Below are positions 1 through 6,302 of a stretch of 10,601 bases of DNA, in pieces. The first letter of the stretch is position 1; each line of letters begins with the position of its first letter. Below the pieces are notes generated by a model. It was not told the DNA's origin. It ran no database searches and worked only from the letters and a program-made list of their open reading frames with translations. The stretch is taken from contig QNEY01000035.1 in the NCBI GenBank assembly GCA_003645385.1, forward strand, positions 1 through 10,601, read 5' to 3'. Made by a program: the position numbers and the translations under genes. The DNA comes from Gammaproteobacteria bacterium (GTDB taxonomy: Bacteria; Pseudomonadota; Gammaproteobacteria; Nitrosococcales; Methylophagaceae).

Positions 1-255
1 ATGGTTATCGGCATTCACTCTCGTGATAATGATTTGGTTGTTAACCCATTAAAAGGAAAGCAATTAACTAATGTTCGTGCATCAGGCACAGATGAAGCAA
101 TTAACTTAACACCACCTATTAGAATGAGTTTAGAACAGGCTCTTGAATTTATTGGTGAAGATGAACTGTTGGAAGTGACACCAAAATCATTGCGTGTACG
201 TAAAAAACTATTACTTGAACATGAACGTAAGAGTGCTTCACGTAAACCAAAATAG
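1..255 (+). CDS. typA: GTPase TypA/BipA, C-terminal fragment
   Basis: This is the last 84 residues of the ribosome-associated translational GTPase TypA (BipA), which binds the 70S ribosome and helps ribosome assembly and stress adaptation. The segment HSRDNDLVVNP, then KGKQLTNVRASGTDEA, LTPPIRMSLEQALEFI and ELLEVTPKSLRVRK is the conserved C-terminal domain that contacts the ribosome. The family is about 600 residues long, so the GTPase domain lies left of the window. The ATG at position 1 is an internal methionine, not the start. The reading frame is intact to TAG at 253-255 and is followed by a good intrinsic terminator, so this is the end of its transcript. The family assignment is very secure. 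Confidence 0.95.
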   Translation: MVIGIHSRDNDLVVNPLKGKQLTNVRASGTDEAINLTPPIRMSLEQALEFIGEDELLEVTPKSLRVRKKLLLEHERKSASRKPK

Positions 256-286
256 ATTTCCATTTACGATAGGCATAAGTTAACAG

Positions 287-318
287 AAAAGGGTATCCTT
301 ACGGGGTGCCCTTTTTTT
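287..318 (+). terminator. Rho-independent terminator after typA
   Basis: AAAAGGGTATCC and GGGGTGCCCTTTT pair around a short TTACG loop, with G-U pairs inside, and the 3' arm runs into seven Ts (312-318). It lies 32 nt after the typA stop and ends 18 nt before the next ATG, so it should separate typA from the pil genes. Confidence 0.85.
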
Positions 319-336
319 ATGTGATGAGGTTTAACA

Positions 337-558
337 ATGCGAATTTTGGTTTTAATTGCAATTGGTCTATTACTGTATGTGATTATCAGTAATTTACTGC
401 GTAAAAACCGTCCAGCAACTCCTCCCAAATCAATAACAGAAAAAATGGTGAAATGTGAACATTGTGGTTTACATATTCTGCAACAAGAAGCCATTCAATC
501 TGAAGATCATTTTTATTGCTCACAAGAACATCTTGAGGCACATCGTCGCTCCGAATAA
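337..558 (+). CDS. PP0621-type small membrane-anchored zinc-ribbon protein
   Basis: A 73-residue protein. Residues 2-20 form one hydrophobic segment (ILVLIAIGLLLYVIISNLL), followed by a short basic linker and a C-terminal Cys/His pair: C40-x2-C43 and C61-x3-H65, with H46 nearby, which looks like a small zinc-binding finger. It matches what is annotated as the PP0621 family, which in pseudomonads also sits directly before pilS; the function is not established. The start is supported by GAGG about 8 nt upstream. The stop TAA shares its last base with the pilS ATG (TAATG), so translation of the two is probably coupled. I infer a single membrane anchor with the finger in the cytoplasm, close to PilS; the sequence does not prove a link to pilus control. 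Confidence 0.8.
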   Translation: MRILVLIAIGLLLYVIISNLLRKNRPATPPKSITEKMVKCEHCGLHILQQEAIQSEDHFYCSQEHLEAHRRSE

Positions 559-2159
559 TGCAGTTGTTTAACTTTGATCTGAATAGAGATTCTTCTCCAG
601 CCTCGTGGCGAGAGTTAACGATATTTTCTGCCTATCGTTTATTCTTGGCAGTAATGCTGTTTTGTGTGTTTTTCCTCAACTTACCGCCAGAATTTTTAGG
701 TGAAGAAAACCCCAGTTTATACAGTAGCACCAGTCTGTTTTATCTATTAACAGCTATGGTATTAATGCTATTCACCAGTAAACATTGGGGTGAATTTGAA
801 ACCCAAACAAAAATTCAACTAATAATCGATATTGCAGTTATCACGCTTATTATTCATGCTAGTGGTGGATTAAAAACAGGGCTAGGTTCACTGCTAGTTG
901 TGGTGGTTGTCGCTGGTGGAGCATTGATGCCGGGTCGACTTGCGATTTTCTTCGCAGCAATTGCAACTTTGGCAGTATTATTAGAAGTGACTTATAGTCA
1001 GATTACAGGTGACGAAGTTACCCGATACAGTCATGCCGGCATGCTGGGAGCAACATTCTTTGCTACGGCTTTACTCGCACAGACCCTATCTAAAAAAATA
1101 AATACCAGTCAAAAACTCGCCGATCAAAGAGCATTAGATGTAACAAATATGGCGATGATTAATGAACATATTATTAGTCGAATGCAGACTGGAGTCTTAG
1201 TTGTAGAGCCATCAGGGAAAATAAGATTGAGCAATCAGTCGGCACGTGATTTATTGGGTGTGGATGGCTTTGAAGCTAAGGAAGCACTTAAACACCGAAT
1301 ACCAGAACTGGCTCAACAACATTGGTCATGGAAACAGCACCAAGCTAATGCATTTGAGCCTTTTCAGGCTCGTGCAGACTTGCCCGAAGTACTGGCTACA
1401 GCAATATTGCTCGATAGTGGTGAAACAGTCCTATATATAGAAAATACATCAGCAATGGCACAACAGGTACAACAGTTAAAGTTGGCATCTTTAGGACGAT
1501 TGACAGCGAGTATCGCTCATGAAGTTCGTAATCCACTGGGTGCGATTAGTCATGCCGGTGAATTATTAGCCGAGAATGCTAATGGTGATGAAAATACTAG
1601 TAAGTTGACCGATATCATTCTACGCCATAGTGCAAGAGTGAATGGTATTATCGAAACAATTTTACAGATGAGCAGGCGTAAGATCGTTGAACCTACTGTT
1701 GTAGTATTAGCAACATGGTTGGAGCAGTTTGTTGATGAATTCTGTGAATACAAACACATAGACCGTAGTGAGCTCAATTTATCAAGTACTGTGCCACTGG
1801 CAAAAGTGTATATTGACCCTGCTCAATTACACCAGATTGTCTGGAATCTGGTAGAAAATGCATGGCAGTATTCTGATCCTGTTCAGACATTGCCGCGTGT
1901 AGAAATTAAATTATCAATGCAGGATACAGATGTTGTTATTGACATTGTTGATAATGGTCCAGGCGTATCTGATACTGCTATGCCACAATTATTTGAACCC
2001 TTTAACTCAGAACGTAAAGGCGGCACTGGTTTAGGTTTATACTTGGCACGTGAATTATGTCAGGCTAATGGAGCACGGTTAAATTACCTTCCTGATATAC
2101 AGGGCAGGAGCTGTTTCCGTATTAGTCTGCCTATGGAGAGACAAGAGAGTTTAAAATGA
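558..2159 (+). CDS. pilS: Sensor histidine kinase PilS
   Basis: Inner-membrane histidine kinase of the PilS/PilR system that controls type IV pilin transcription. Known family role: PilS senses the pilin level in the membrane and sets PilR phosphorylation. The length, 533 aa, is normal for the family. Residues about 20-180 hold around six hydrophobic segments (for example 23-41, 58-72, 86-100, 110-123, 128-146, 160-175). A PAS-like region follows at about 200-300 (TGVLVVEPSGKIRLSNQSA). The HisKA domain has the H-box SIAHEVRNPLGAI with phospho-accepting H321. The ATPase domain has N430 and N434 (WNLVENAWQYS), D465-NGPG, LFEPF (478-482) and GGTGLGL (488-494), so all catalytic boxes are present. 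The gene starts on the last base of the preceding stop and overlaps pilR by 4 nt. Kinase assignment is certain; PilS specifically rests on the six-helix N-terminus and the adjacent pilR. Confidence 0.93.
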   Translation: MQLFNFDLNRDSSPASWRELTIFSAYRLFLAVMLFCVFFLNLPPEFLGEENPSLYSSTSLFYLLTAMVLMLFTSKHWGEFETQTKIQLIIDIAVITLIIHASGGLKTGLGSLLVVVVVAGGALMPGRLAIFFAAIATLAVLLEVTYSQITGDEVTRYSHAGMLGATFFATALLAQTLSKKINTSQKLADQRALDVTNMAMINEHIISRMQTGVLVVEPSGKIRLSNQSARDLLGVDGFEAKEALKHRIPELAQQHWSWKQHQANAFEPFQARADLPEVLATAILLDSGETVLYIENTSAMAQQVQQLKLASLGRLTASIAHEVRNPLGAISHAGELLAENANGDENTSKLTDIILRHSARVNGIIETILQMSRRKIVEPTVVVLATWLEQFVDEFCEYKHIDRSELNLSSTVPLAKVYIDPAQLHQIVWNLVENAWQYSDPVQTLPRVEIKLSMQDTDVVIDIVDNGPGVSDTAMPQLFEPFNSERKGGTGLGLYLARELCQANGARLNYLPDIQGRSCFRISLPMERQESLK

Positions 2160-3505
2160 ATCCACAAGCGTTAGTGATTGATGATGAGCCTGATATTCTA
2201 GAGTTGTTGACGATGACATTGTCTGGCATGTCGATTGATTGTGTCGCGGCTGAGAATCTTGCTCAGGCTGAACAAGCACTGCAACAACAGGACTTTGATT
2301 TTTGTTTGACTGATATGCGACTACCAGATGGAAATGGGCTAGATTTTGTAAAAGAATTACAACAACAACGCCCTGATCTTCCAGTTGCAGTTATTACTGC
2401 TCATGGCAATATGGATTTGGCAGTACAGGCATTAAAATCAGGTGCTTTTGATTTTGTATCAAAGCCAGTTAAATTAAGGATCTTAAAAGACTTAGTCGCA
2501 ACAGCTCTTAAATTATCACCAGAAAAAACTGACAATAAAGATAGACGTTCACGAGCTCGATTATTGGGTGAAACTGATGTGATGAAATCATTGCGAGGTA
2601 AAATAGCCAAACTTGCACGTAGTCAGGCACCTGTTTATATCAGTGGCGAATCAGGTACAGGTAAAGAGTTAGTCGCCAGATTAATACATGATCTTGGTGT
2701 GCGAGCTGACAAACCTTTTGTACCTATTAACTGTGGTGCTATTCCTATCGACTTGGTTGAAAGTGAATTTTTTGGCCATAAAAAAGGTGCTTTTACCGGT
2801 GCAATTTCAGATAAGGATGGTTTGTTTCAGGCCGCACATGGTGGAACCTTATTTCTGGATGAGGTGGCAGATTTACCGTTGATGATGCAAGTAAAACTTC
2901 TGCGTGCAATTCAGGAAAAAGCGATTCGTCCCGTTGGTGGCCATGAAGAGTTAACAGTGGATGTCCGGATATTATGTGCTACTCATAAAAATTTAGCTGA
3001 AAGTGTCAAAAAAGGAACATTTCGAGAAGATCTGTTTTATCGTCTCAATGTCATTGAACTAGCCGTACCACCACTGCGCGAGCGTAAAACAGATATTGCA
3101 ATATTAGCAGAACATATTCTGCAGGTATTGGCGAATAAAAATGGTATTGAATCGCCTATATTTGGGGCGGATGCCATGACTGCTTTGCAACAGTATCAAT
3201 TCCCTGGCAATGTGCGTGAATTGGAAAACATATTGGAACGAGCATTAACCTGGATTGATGGGGAAGAAATTTCGGCAGAAGATTTGATGTTACCAGAAGT
3301 GGTGGTGGCACAAGTTGAAAGTGTTGAAATACAGGCTGTGTTGCCTGAGGAAAATGGGTTGGATTCTCATCTTGAAGATCAAGAAAGACAACTCATCACG
3401 CAGGCATTAGAATCAACACGTTGGAATAAGACTGCCGCTGCCAAGAAACTGGGAATTACATTTAGAGCTTTACGATATAAATTGAAAAAACTAGATTTAG
3501 AATAG
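2156..3505 (+). CDS. pilR: Sigma-54-dependent response regulator PilR
   Basis: NtrC-class enhancer-binding protein, the cognate regulator of PilS, which activates RNA polymerase with sigma-54 at the pilin promoter. The 449 residues carry, in order: a receiver domain (1-120) with D9/D10, phospho-acceptor D53 (LTDMRLPDG) and K103; an AAA+ domain (about 137-365) with Walker A GESGTGK (164-170), the sigma-54 contact loop GAFTGA (211-216), Walker B LFLDE (232-236) and arginine-finger region FREDLFYRLN; and a Fis-type helix-turn-helix at about 420-445 (NKTAAAKKLGITFRALRYKL). No key residue is missing. The ATG lies inside the end of pilS (ATGA), the typical arrangement for translational coupling. 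PilR rather than another NtrC homologue is inferred from the PilS partner. The pilin gene it would control is not in this window. Confidence 0.94.
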   Translation: MNPQALVIDDEPDILELLTMTLSGMSIDCVAAENLAQAEQALQQQDFDFCLTDMRLPDGNGLDFVKELQQQRPDLPVAVITAHGNMDLAVQALKSGAFDFVSKPVKLRILKDLVATALKLSPEKTDNKDRRSRARLLGETDVMKSLRGKIAKLARSQAPVYISGESGTGKELVARLIHDLGVRADKPFVPINCGAIPIDLVESEFFGHKKGAFTGAISDKDGLFQAAHGGTLFLDEVADLPLMMQVKLLRAIQEKAIRPVGGHEELTVDVRILCATHKNLAESVKKGTFREDLFYRLNVIELAVPPLRERKTDIAILAEHILQVLANKNGIESPIFGADAMTALQQYQFPGNVRELENILERALTWIDGEEISAEDLMLPEVVVAQVESVEIQAVLPEENGLDSHLEDQERQLITQALESTRWNKTAAAKKLGITFRALRYKLKKLDLE

Positions 3506-3539
3506 TCAATCTATGCCAGTGAAATTATAAGGATTTAAG

Positions 3540-4073
3540 ATGACAACCATCCATTTACAACCCTCTGATATAGATTGGAGTCAAGTACATGAAACGGTAA
3601 GAATGATTAATTTGGCGGTAGCTCAGATTGAGATGTCAATGAGTGAAGGAGATGATTCTGTAGATACATTGACGTCCACATTTACTGCTATGGCTGCTCG
3701 TGTACAGCAGATTGAACAGCAAGTGAAAACAGGTGGAGAAACTGATGAATCAGCTCAAATTATTGGGCAATGTGAAGCGGTTACTGCAGATGTTCAACAT
3801 GCTATTGTTGCATTTCAATTCTATGACAAACTTTCGCAACGTTTGAGTCATGTATCAGACACATTGGGTTCATTAGCTGAATTGGTGGGTGATAATGTAC
3901 GTATTTATGAACCGAAAGAATGGTCTTTATTGCAAGAAAAGATCAAATCAAAATATACCATGCCAGCAGAACATCATATGTTTGATTTGATTATGCAGGG
4001 CATGACGATAGAAGAAATCTTGAAGCAACTGCCGTCAGAGATGAATCAAAATGACGGTATAGAACTATTCTGA
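3540..4073 (+). CDS. CheZ-like helical protein, putative CheY-P phosphatase or binding protein
   Basis: A 177-residue, mostly helical, soluble protein with no signal peptide or membrane segment. Residues 83-106 (DVQHAIVAFQFYDKLSQRLSHV) resemble the central part of CheZ, where an aspartate and glutamine on the long helix act in dephosphorylating CheY-P; here Q93, D96, K97 and Q100 occupy that stretch. The C-terminus is separated by a linker and ends in an acidic/hydrophobic tail (NDGIELF), comparable in character to the CheY-binding tail of CheZ. The family match is from memory and the chemistry is inferred. The start has AGGA about 8 nt upstream. It follows pilR by 34 nt on the same strand and may share the pil transcript, and its last 9 nt overlap the end of the opposing GGDEF gene. 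It could instead be an uncharacterised partner of a pilus-type chemotaxis regulator. Confidence 0.6.
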   Translation: MTTIHLQPSDIDWSQVHETVRMINLAVAQIEMSMSEGDDSVDTLTSTFTAMAARVQQIEQQVKTGGETDESAQIIGQCEAVTADVQHAIVAFQFYDKLSQRLSHVSDTLGSLAELVGDNVRIYEPKEWSLLQEKIKSKYTMPAEHHMFDLIMQGMTIEEILKQLPSEMNQNDGIELF

Positions 4074-4616
4074 ATATTTGTGCTTAAATTTTAACGATGT
4101 TCTCGAGTAATTTCCACCAGCCTTAACAGCTTTTTTAAGGTGTTTCTGTGCAGCATTAATAAACGCCTGCGGCCCTTTGCAGTTATGGGATTCAGGTATA
4201 CATGAAACATGGCCGATACTCGCAGTCACTAAACTAGAAGTCACAGCGTCTTGTTGTGGATTTCCATGATTAGCAATAGCTTGATGAAGTTTTTCAGCAA
4301 ATAGTGTTGCTTGCTTGTACTTGTAATCCATTTCATTCACCAGAAACATCAAACAATGAGAGTCTGAGGTCTGCGCTAAAAAATCTGATTCACGACGTAA
4401 GATACTATTGAGCGCATTAGCAACACCGAGGATGATATTATTAATCTCAGCATTATCATTGGTTTTTGAAAACGATTGGAAGTTATCTATTTCAATAATA
4501 AATAATGACAATGATAACCGTTCTCTAGATGAGACTCCTCAGTCAATCATTAACTGTTCGTTAAAATAGTTAAGGTTTTTGAATGGTGATGAAGGTAAGT
4601 TGGCAAGATCAATCAT
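4065..4616 (-). pseudogene. Degenerate GGDEF-domain gene interrupted by an in-frame TGA
   Basis: The frame from ATG at 4616 to TAG at 4065 covers 183 residues plus one internal stop, TGA at 4539-4541. The 25 residues before it (MIDLANLPSSPFKNLNYFNE...) align with the start of a GGDEF domain (D-x-LTGLPNR...), and the frame continues after it with RERLSLSLFIIEIDNFQSF, the usual first strand and IDxF motif. Further on are the usual TASIG strand and the AxxxLKKAVKAGGN end. A CGA to TGA change would explain the stop; no frameshift is needed. The signature itself is lost: SDSHC stands where GGDEF should be, so it could not make c-di-GMP even if read through. A stop (TAG) lies three codons before the ATG, and no sensory domain is attached. 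The intact part alone, 148 codons from TTG at 4511, could be annotated as a CDS. It overlaps the CheZ-like gene tail to tail by 9 nt. Confidence 0.7.
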
Positions 4617-4648
4617 TCTGCTAGCCTATTAACTATTTAAAGACATAT

Positions 4649-4666
4649 TTTTAGCGATTGCTAAAA
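4649..4666. repeat. Perfect 7-bp inverted repeat
   Basis: TTTTAGC-GATT-GCTAAAA, in the gap between the PEP-CTERM-type gene and the GGDEF relic. Neither strand has a T-run after the stem beyond the arm itself, so it is a poor terminator. It might be an operator or a weak bidirectional stem. Confidence 0.4.
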
Positions 4667-4764
4667 CAAATAGCACTCTATTTAAATAGGAGAATATTAA
4701 GACTTGGGTAGGTCAATAAAATAAAAAACCACAATGATTATCAATTGCTACTTCTTGAATTTGA

Positions 4765-5580
4765 TTAAATTTCCTTACGTCGCAAGCCTAATAATCCTAA
4801 TAGTGCAGGGCCAAACAACCAGAGTGCAGCGGGTATAGGAACAGCTGAAACTTCAGCAGTTACTAAAGCTTCATCATTGACACATGTCATAGTTAGATAA
4901 GTGCTAATGACACCACCTGAATTGGCATCAAATAAGCTGAGAAGGCTAAGATCAAATTCTCCTTCAAGCACATTATCATCACCACCATTGTTTGACCATT
5001 TCCCACTAAAGAGTGCAAGCGTTGTGCTGTTAGTCATTTGATAAGTATCTGTCTGGTGGCTTGTTTTACCATATAAATCTGCTCCTATCCAAGTTCCACC
5101 CTCAAGAAGTGCAAATTCAGCTTCACCAGAGTTATTATCCACACTCAGTAAACGAATAGCATAGTTCCAATCTGATGAATCTAGAGTAGGGTTACTAGGA
5201 TTGTTTGCAACGCTAATAGCAAAATCACTTAGAAAAACATCGTGAGAATCATTTGTATAACCATCTGTTCCACTTAAGATAGCGCCACCGGCTGTACCAA
5301 ATTGAAATTTACCATCTTTGACATCTGTACCAAGATAGTTGATATCCCAGCGGTCGCCAGTACTACCATCATCATATTCTTGATTTAAACCATTAGCATA
5401 ATCATCAGAATCAGGGTCATTGGCATAATTACCTTGGCTTATCCATTTACTAGAGCCTTCATTACCATCTGTACTCCAGTTGTATTCACCTGCACCGATA
5501 GTAATATTGCCATCAATAGTTGCTGCAGAAGCAGTGGCAGTAAAAAGTATGCTTGTAATAAATAGCATCGTATTTTTCAT
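4765..5580 (-). CDS. Secreted protein with PEP-CTERM/VPLPA-CTERM sorting tail
   Basis: An exported protein of 271 residues. The N-terminus MKNTMLFITSILFTATASA is a classic signal peptide, with cleavage likely after ASA. The body is rich in Asn, Asp, Gly, Ser and Thr and has a single cysteine, typical of a beta-rich extracellular protein; I recognise no enzyme motif. The last 25 residues (247-271) form a sorting signal: VPIPAALWLFG, a hydrophobic helix GPALLGLLGL, and the basic end RRKEI, as in PEP-CTERM or VPLPA-CTERM proteins processed by an exosortase in exopolysaccharide-producing bacteria. I chose ATG at 5580 because AGGA stands 8 nt upstream and the signal peptide starts there; an upstream in-frame start at 5610 would add ten residues. 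The leader resembles a c-di-GMP-I riboswitch (see that entry). No exosortase is in the window. Confidence 0.85.
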   Translation of the reverse strand: MKNTMLFITSILFTATASAATIDGNITIGAGEYNWSTDGNEGSSKWISQGNYANDPDSDDYANGLNQEYDDGSTGDRWDINYLGTDVKDGKFQFGTAGGAILSGTDGYTNDSHDVFLSDFAISVANNPSNPTLDSSDWNYAIRLLSVDNNSGEAEFALLEGGTWIGADLYGKTSHQTDTYQMTNSTTLALFSGKWSNNGGDDNVLEGEFDLSLLSLFDANSGGVISTYLTMTCVNDEALVTAEVSAVPIPAALWLFGPALLGLLGLRRKEI

Positions 5581-5603
5581 AATAAATTTCCTAAATTGAA
5601 AAA

Positions 5604-5686
5604 CTAGCAATGCAGTCCAGCCATCTTTAATAAAGACCTGTGACTTTCCATCCCTAGTTCACACTAGGTTTGGCTATGTATAATAA
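5604..5686 (-). promoter_or_regulatory. Candidate variant c-di-GMP-I (GEMM-I) riboswitch
   Basis: The RNA leader of the PEP-CTERM-type gene follows the GEMM-I plan. AUAG-CC-AAACC leads into a hairpin with a GNRA loop (CCUAGU-GUGA-ACUAGG), then GGGAUGGAAAGUC, then ACAGGUCU and a second hairpin (UCUUU-AUU-AAAGA), then GGCUGGACUGC. Against the Vibrio Vc2 aptamer (GGGCAAACC ... GGGACGCAAAGCC), the G equivalent to G20 and the A equivalent to A47 (both ligand-contacting) are kept. The pair G21-C46 appears swapped to C-G, a compensatory change. AUACA and UGCAU could close P1 with one mismatch. The element ends about 25 nt before the start codon, so control of translation is more likely than termination; I see no terminator after it. 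The alignment is from memory. Confidence 0.55.
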
Positions 5687-5740
5687 ATTTTTGGGACAGA
5701 ATAATAGATTGATAAGTTGGTGTATATTGTACTTTGGTAC

Positions 5741-5760
5741 AGGGGGGCAGGGGGGCAGGG
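5741..5760 (+). repeat. Tandem AGGGGGGC repeat, G-rich
   Basis: AGGGGGGC occurs twice in tandem and is followed by AGGG. A further run of six Gs stands at 5807-5812. Three closely spaced G-tracts plus the distant fourth could fold as a G-quadruplex on the + strand. Confidence 0.7.
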
Positions 5761-5863
5761 AGCTCCAATAAGGATGGAATATCCAAGCTTTCAATACTAC
5801 TTAATAGGGGGGAAGTGTGAAAGGTAGTCAAGAGATGACGGGGAGCAATGCACCAAAAGAAAA

Positions 5864-5891
5864 GCCCGAACATAAATCCTTATGTTCAGGC
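5864..5891 (-). terminator. Leftward Rho-independent terminator without an obvious gene
   Basis: GCCCGAACATAA and TTATGTTCAGGC form a 12-bp stem with one mismatch and an ATCC loop. Read leftwards, the stem is followed by TTTTCTTTT. No gene is visible between it and the next terminator at 6080-6113, so it may end a small RNA or be left over from a lost gene. Confidence 0.65.
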
Positions 5892-6079
5892 CTTCAGCAC
5901 TACTTTACTGGGTATCTATGGCGCGAGTAAGGGATAAACGCACAAATAGAGAGTAGTGGTTAAATCATAGCGTATGGAAAAGATTTAATCTGGGAAGCTG
6001 TTCACAAAACGGATTGTTCAAGGCATCTGGACAGAATAGATTAATAGCAAATGAACACTACCTCGGCATTGACCCATAA

Positions 6080-6113
6080 AAAAGCCCTAACATCAAAAAA
6101 TGCTAAGGCTTTT
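6080..6113 (-). terminator. Terminator of the tRNA-Thr transcript
   Basis: AAAAGCCCTAACAT and ATGCTAAGGCTTTT pair (14 bp, two mismatches) around a short A-rich loop. Leftwards it runs into TTTTTTA and lies 7 nt after the tRNA-Thr CCA end. The stem flanks are A- and T-rich on both sides, so it could act in both directions. Confidence 0.8.
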
Positions 6114-6120
6114 ATATATC

Positions 6121-6196
6121 TGGAGCCGGTGATAAGACTTGAACTTACGACCTGCTGATTACAAATCAGCTGCTCTACCAACTGAGCTACACCGGC
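6121..6196 (-). tRNA. tRNA-Thr (anticodon UGU)
   Basis: A 76-nt cloverleaf with encoded CCA. The acceptor arms GCCGGUG and CACCGGC pair fully. The D arm is UAGCUCAGUUGGUAGAGCA. The anticodon arm GCUGA-UUUGUAA-UCAGC has UGU in the loop and reads ACA and other Thr codons. The T arm is GUAAG-UUCAAGU-CUUAU. The discriminator base is U, where E. coli threonine tRNAs have A. A strong promoter lies just upstream and a terminator just downstream, so it is probably its own transcription unit. Confidence 0.95.
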
Positions 6197-6209
6197 TAAG
6201 AAGACCGAA

Positions 6210-6238
6210 ATTATACGGATGAGCTTTCGTCATAGCAA
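6210..6238 (-). promoter_or_regulatory. Sigma-70 promoter of tRNA-Thr
   Basis: On the - strand, TTGCTA (6233-6238) is followed by a 17-nt spacer and TATAAT (6210-6215). The -10 is a perfect consensus and ends 13 nt before the mature tRNA, leaving a leader of only a few nucleotides. Confidence 0.8.
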
Positions 6239-6302
6239 GTAAAAAGTGATTTAATTTTACTGCTATTAAAGCATGATTCAGCCCTTAGCTATAAGTTTTC
6301 GT

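Larger units (their letters stand above)
5611..6079. other. Gene-poor stretch between the PEP-CTERM gene and tRNA-Thr
   Basis: Apart from the riboswitch-like leader, the G-runs and the leftward terminator listed separately, I find no credible gene. The only open frame of any length (69 codons, - strand, 5664-5873) begins inside the terminator stem and runs into the leader. An imperfect direct repeat is visible (TTCAATACTACTTAATAGG near 5790 and TTCAGCACTACTTTACTGG near 5894), and AATCTATT...TTCTGTCC-like words occur twice on the - strand (about 5698 and 6030). This may be a decayed mobile or repetitive element. Confidence 0.5.

Noticed and set aside
2401..2882. Open frames in other phases inside pilS and pilR
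   Set aside because: They are shadows of well-supported genes with no start signals or recognisable products.
4727..4746. Fur-box-like TTGATAATCATTG on the - strand
   Set aside because: Only the central part matches the 19-bp Fur consensus, and it lies downstream of one gene and over 100 nt before a broken one; AT-rich chance match is likely.
4717..4760. Terminator for the PEP-CTERM-type gene (CAATTGATAATCATTG then T-run, - strand)
   Set aside because: A T-run TTTTTTATTTT is present, but the stem has only about four consecutive pairs; too weak to call.
5664..5873. 69-codon - strand open frame beginning MFGLFFWCIAP
   Set aside because: It begins inside a terminator stem, its proline runs are just the G-runs read backwards, and it ends in the riboswitch-like leader; no recognisable protein.
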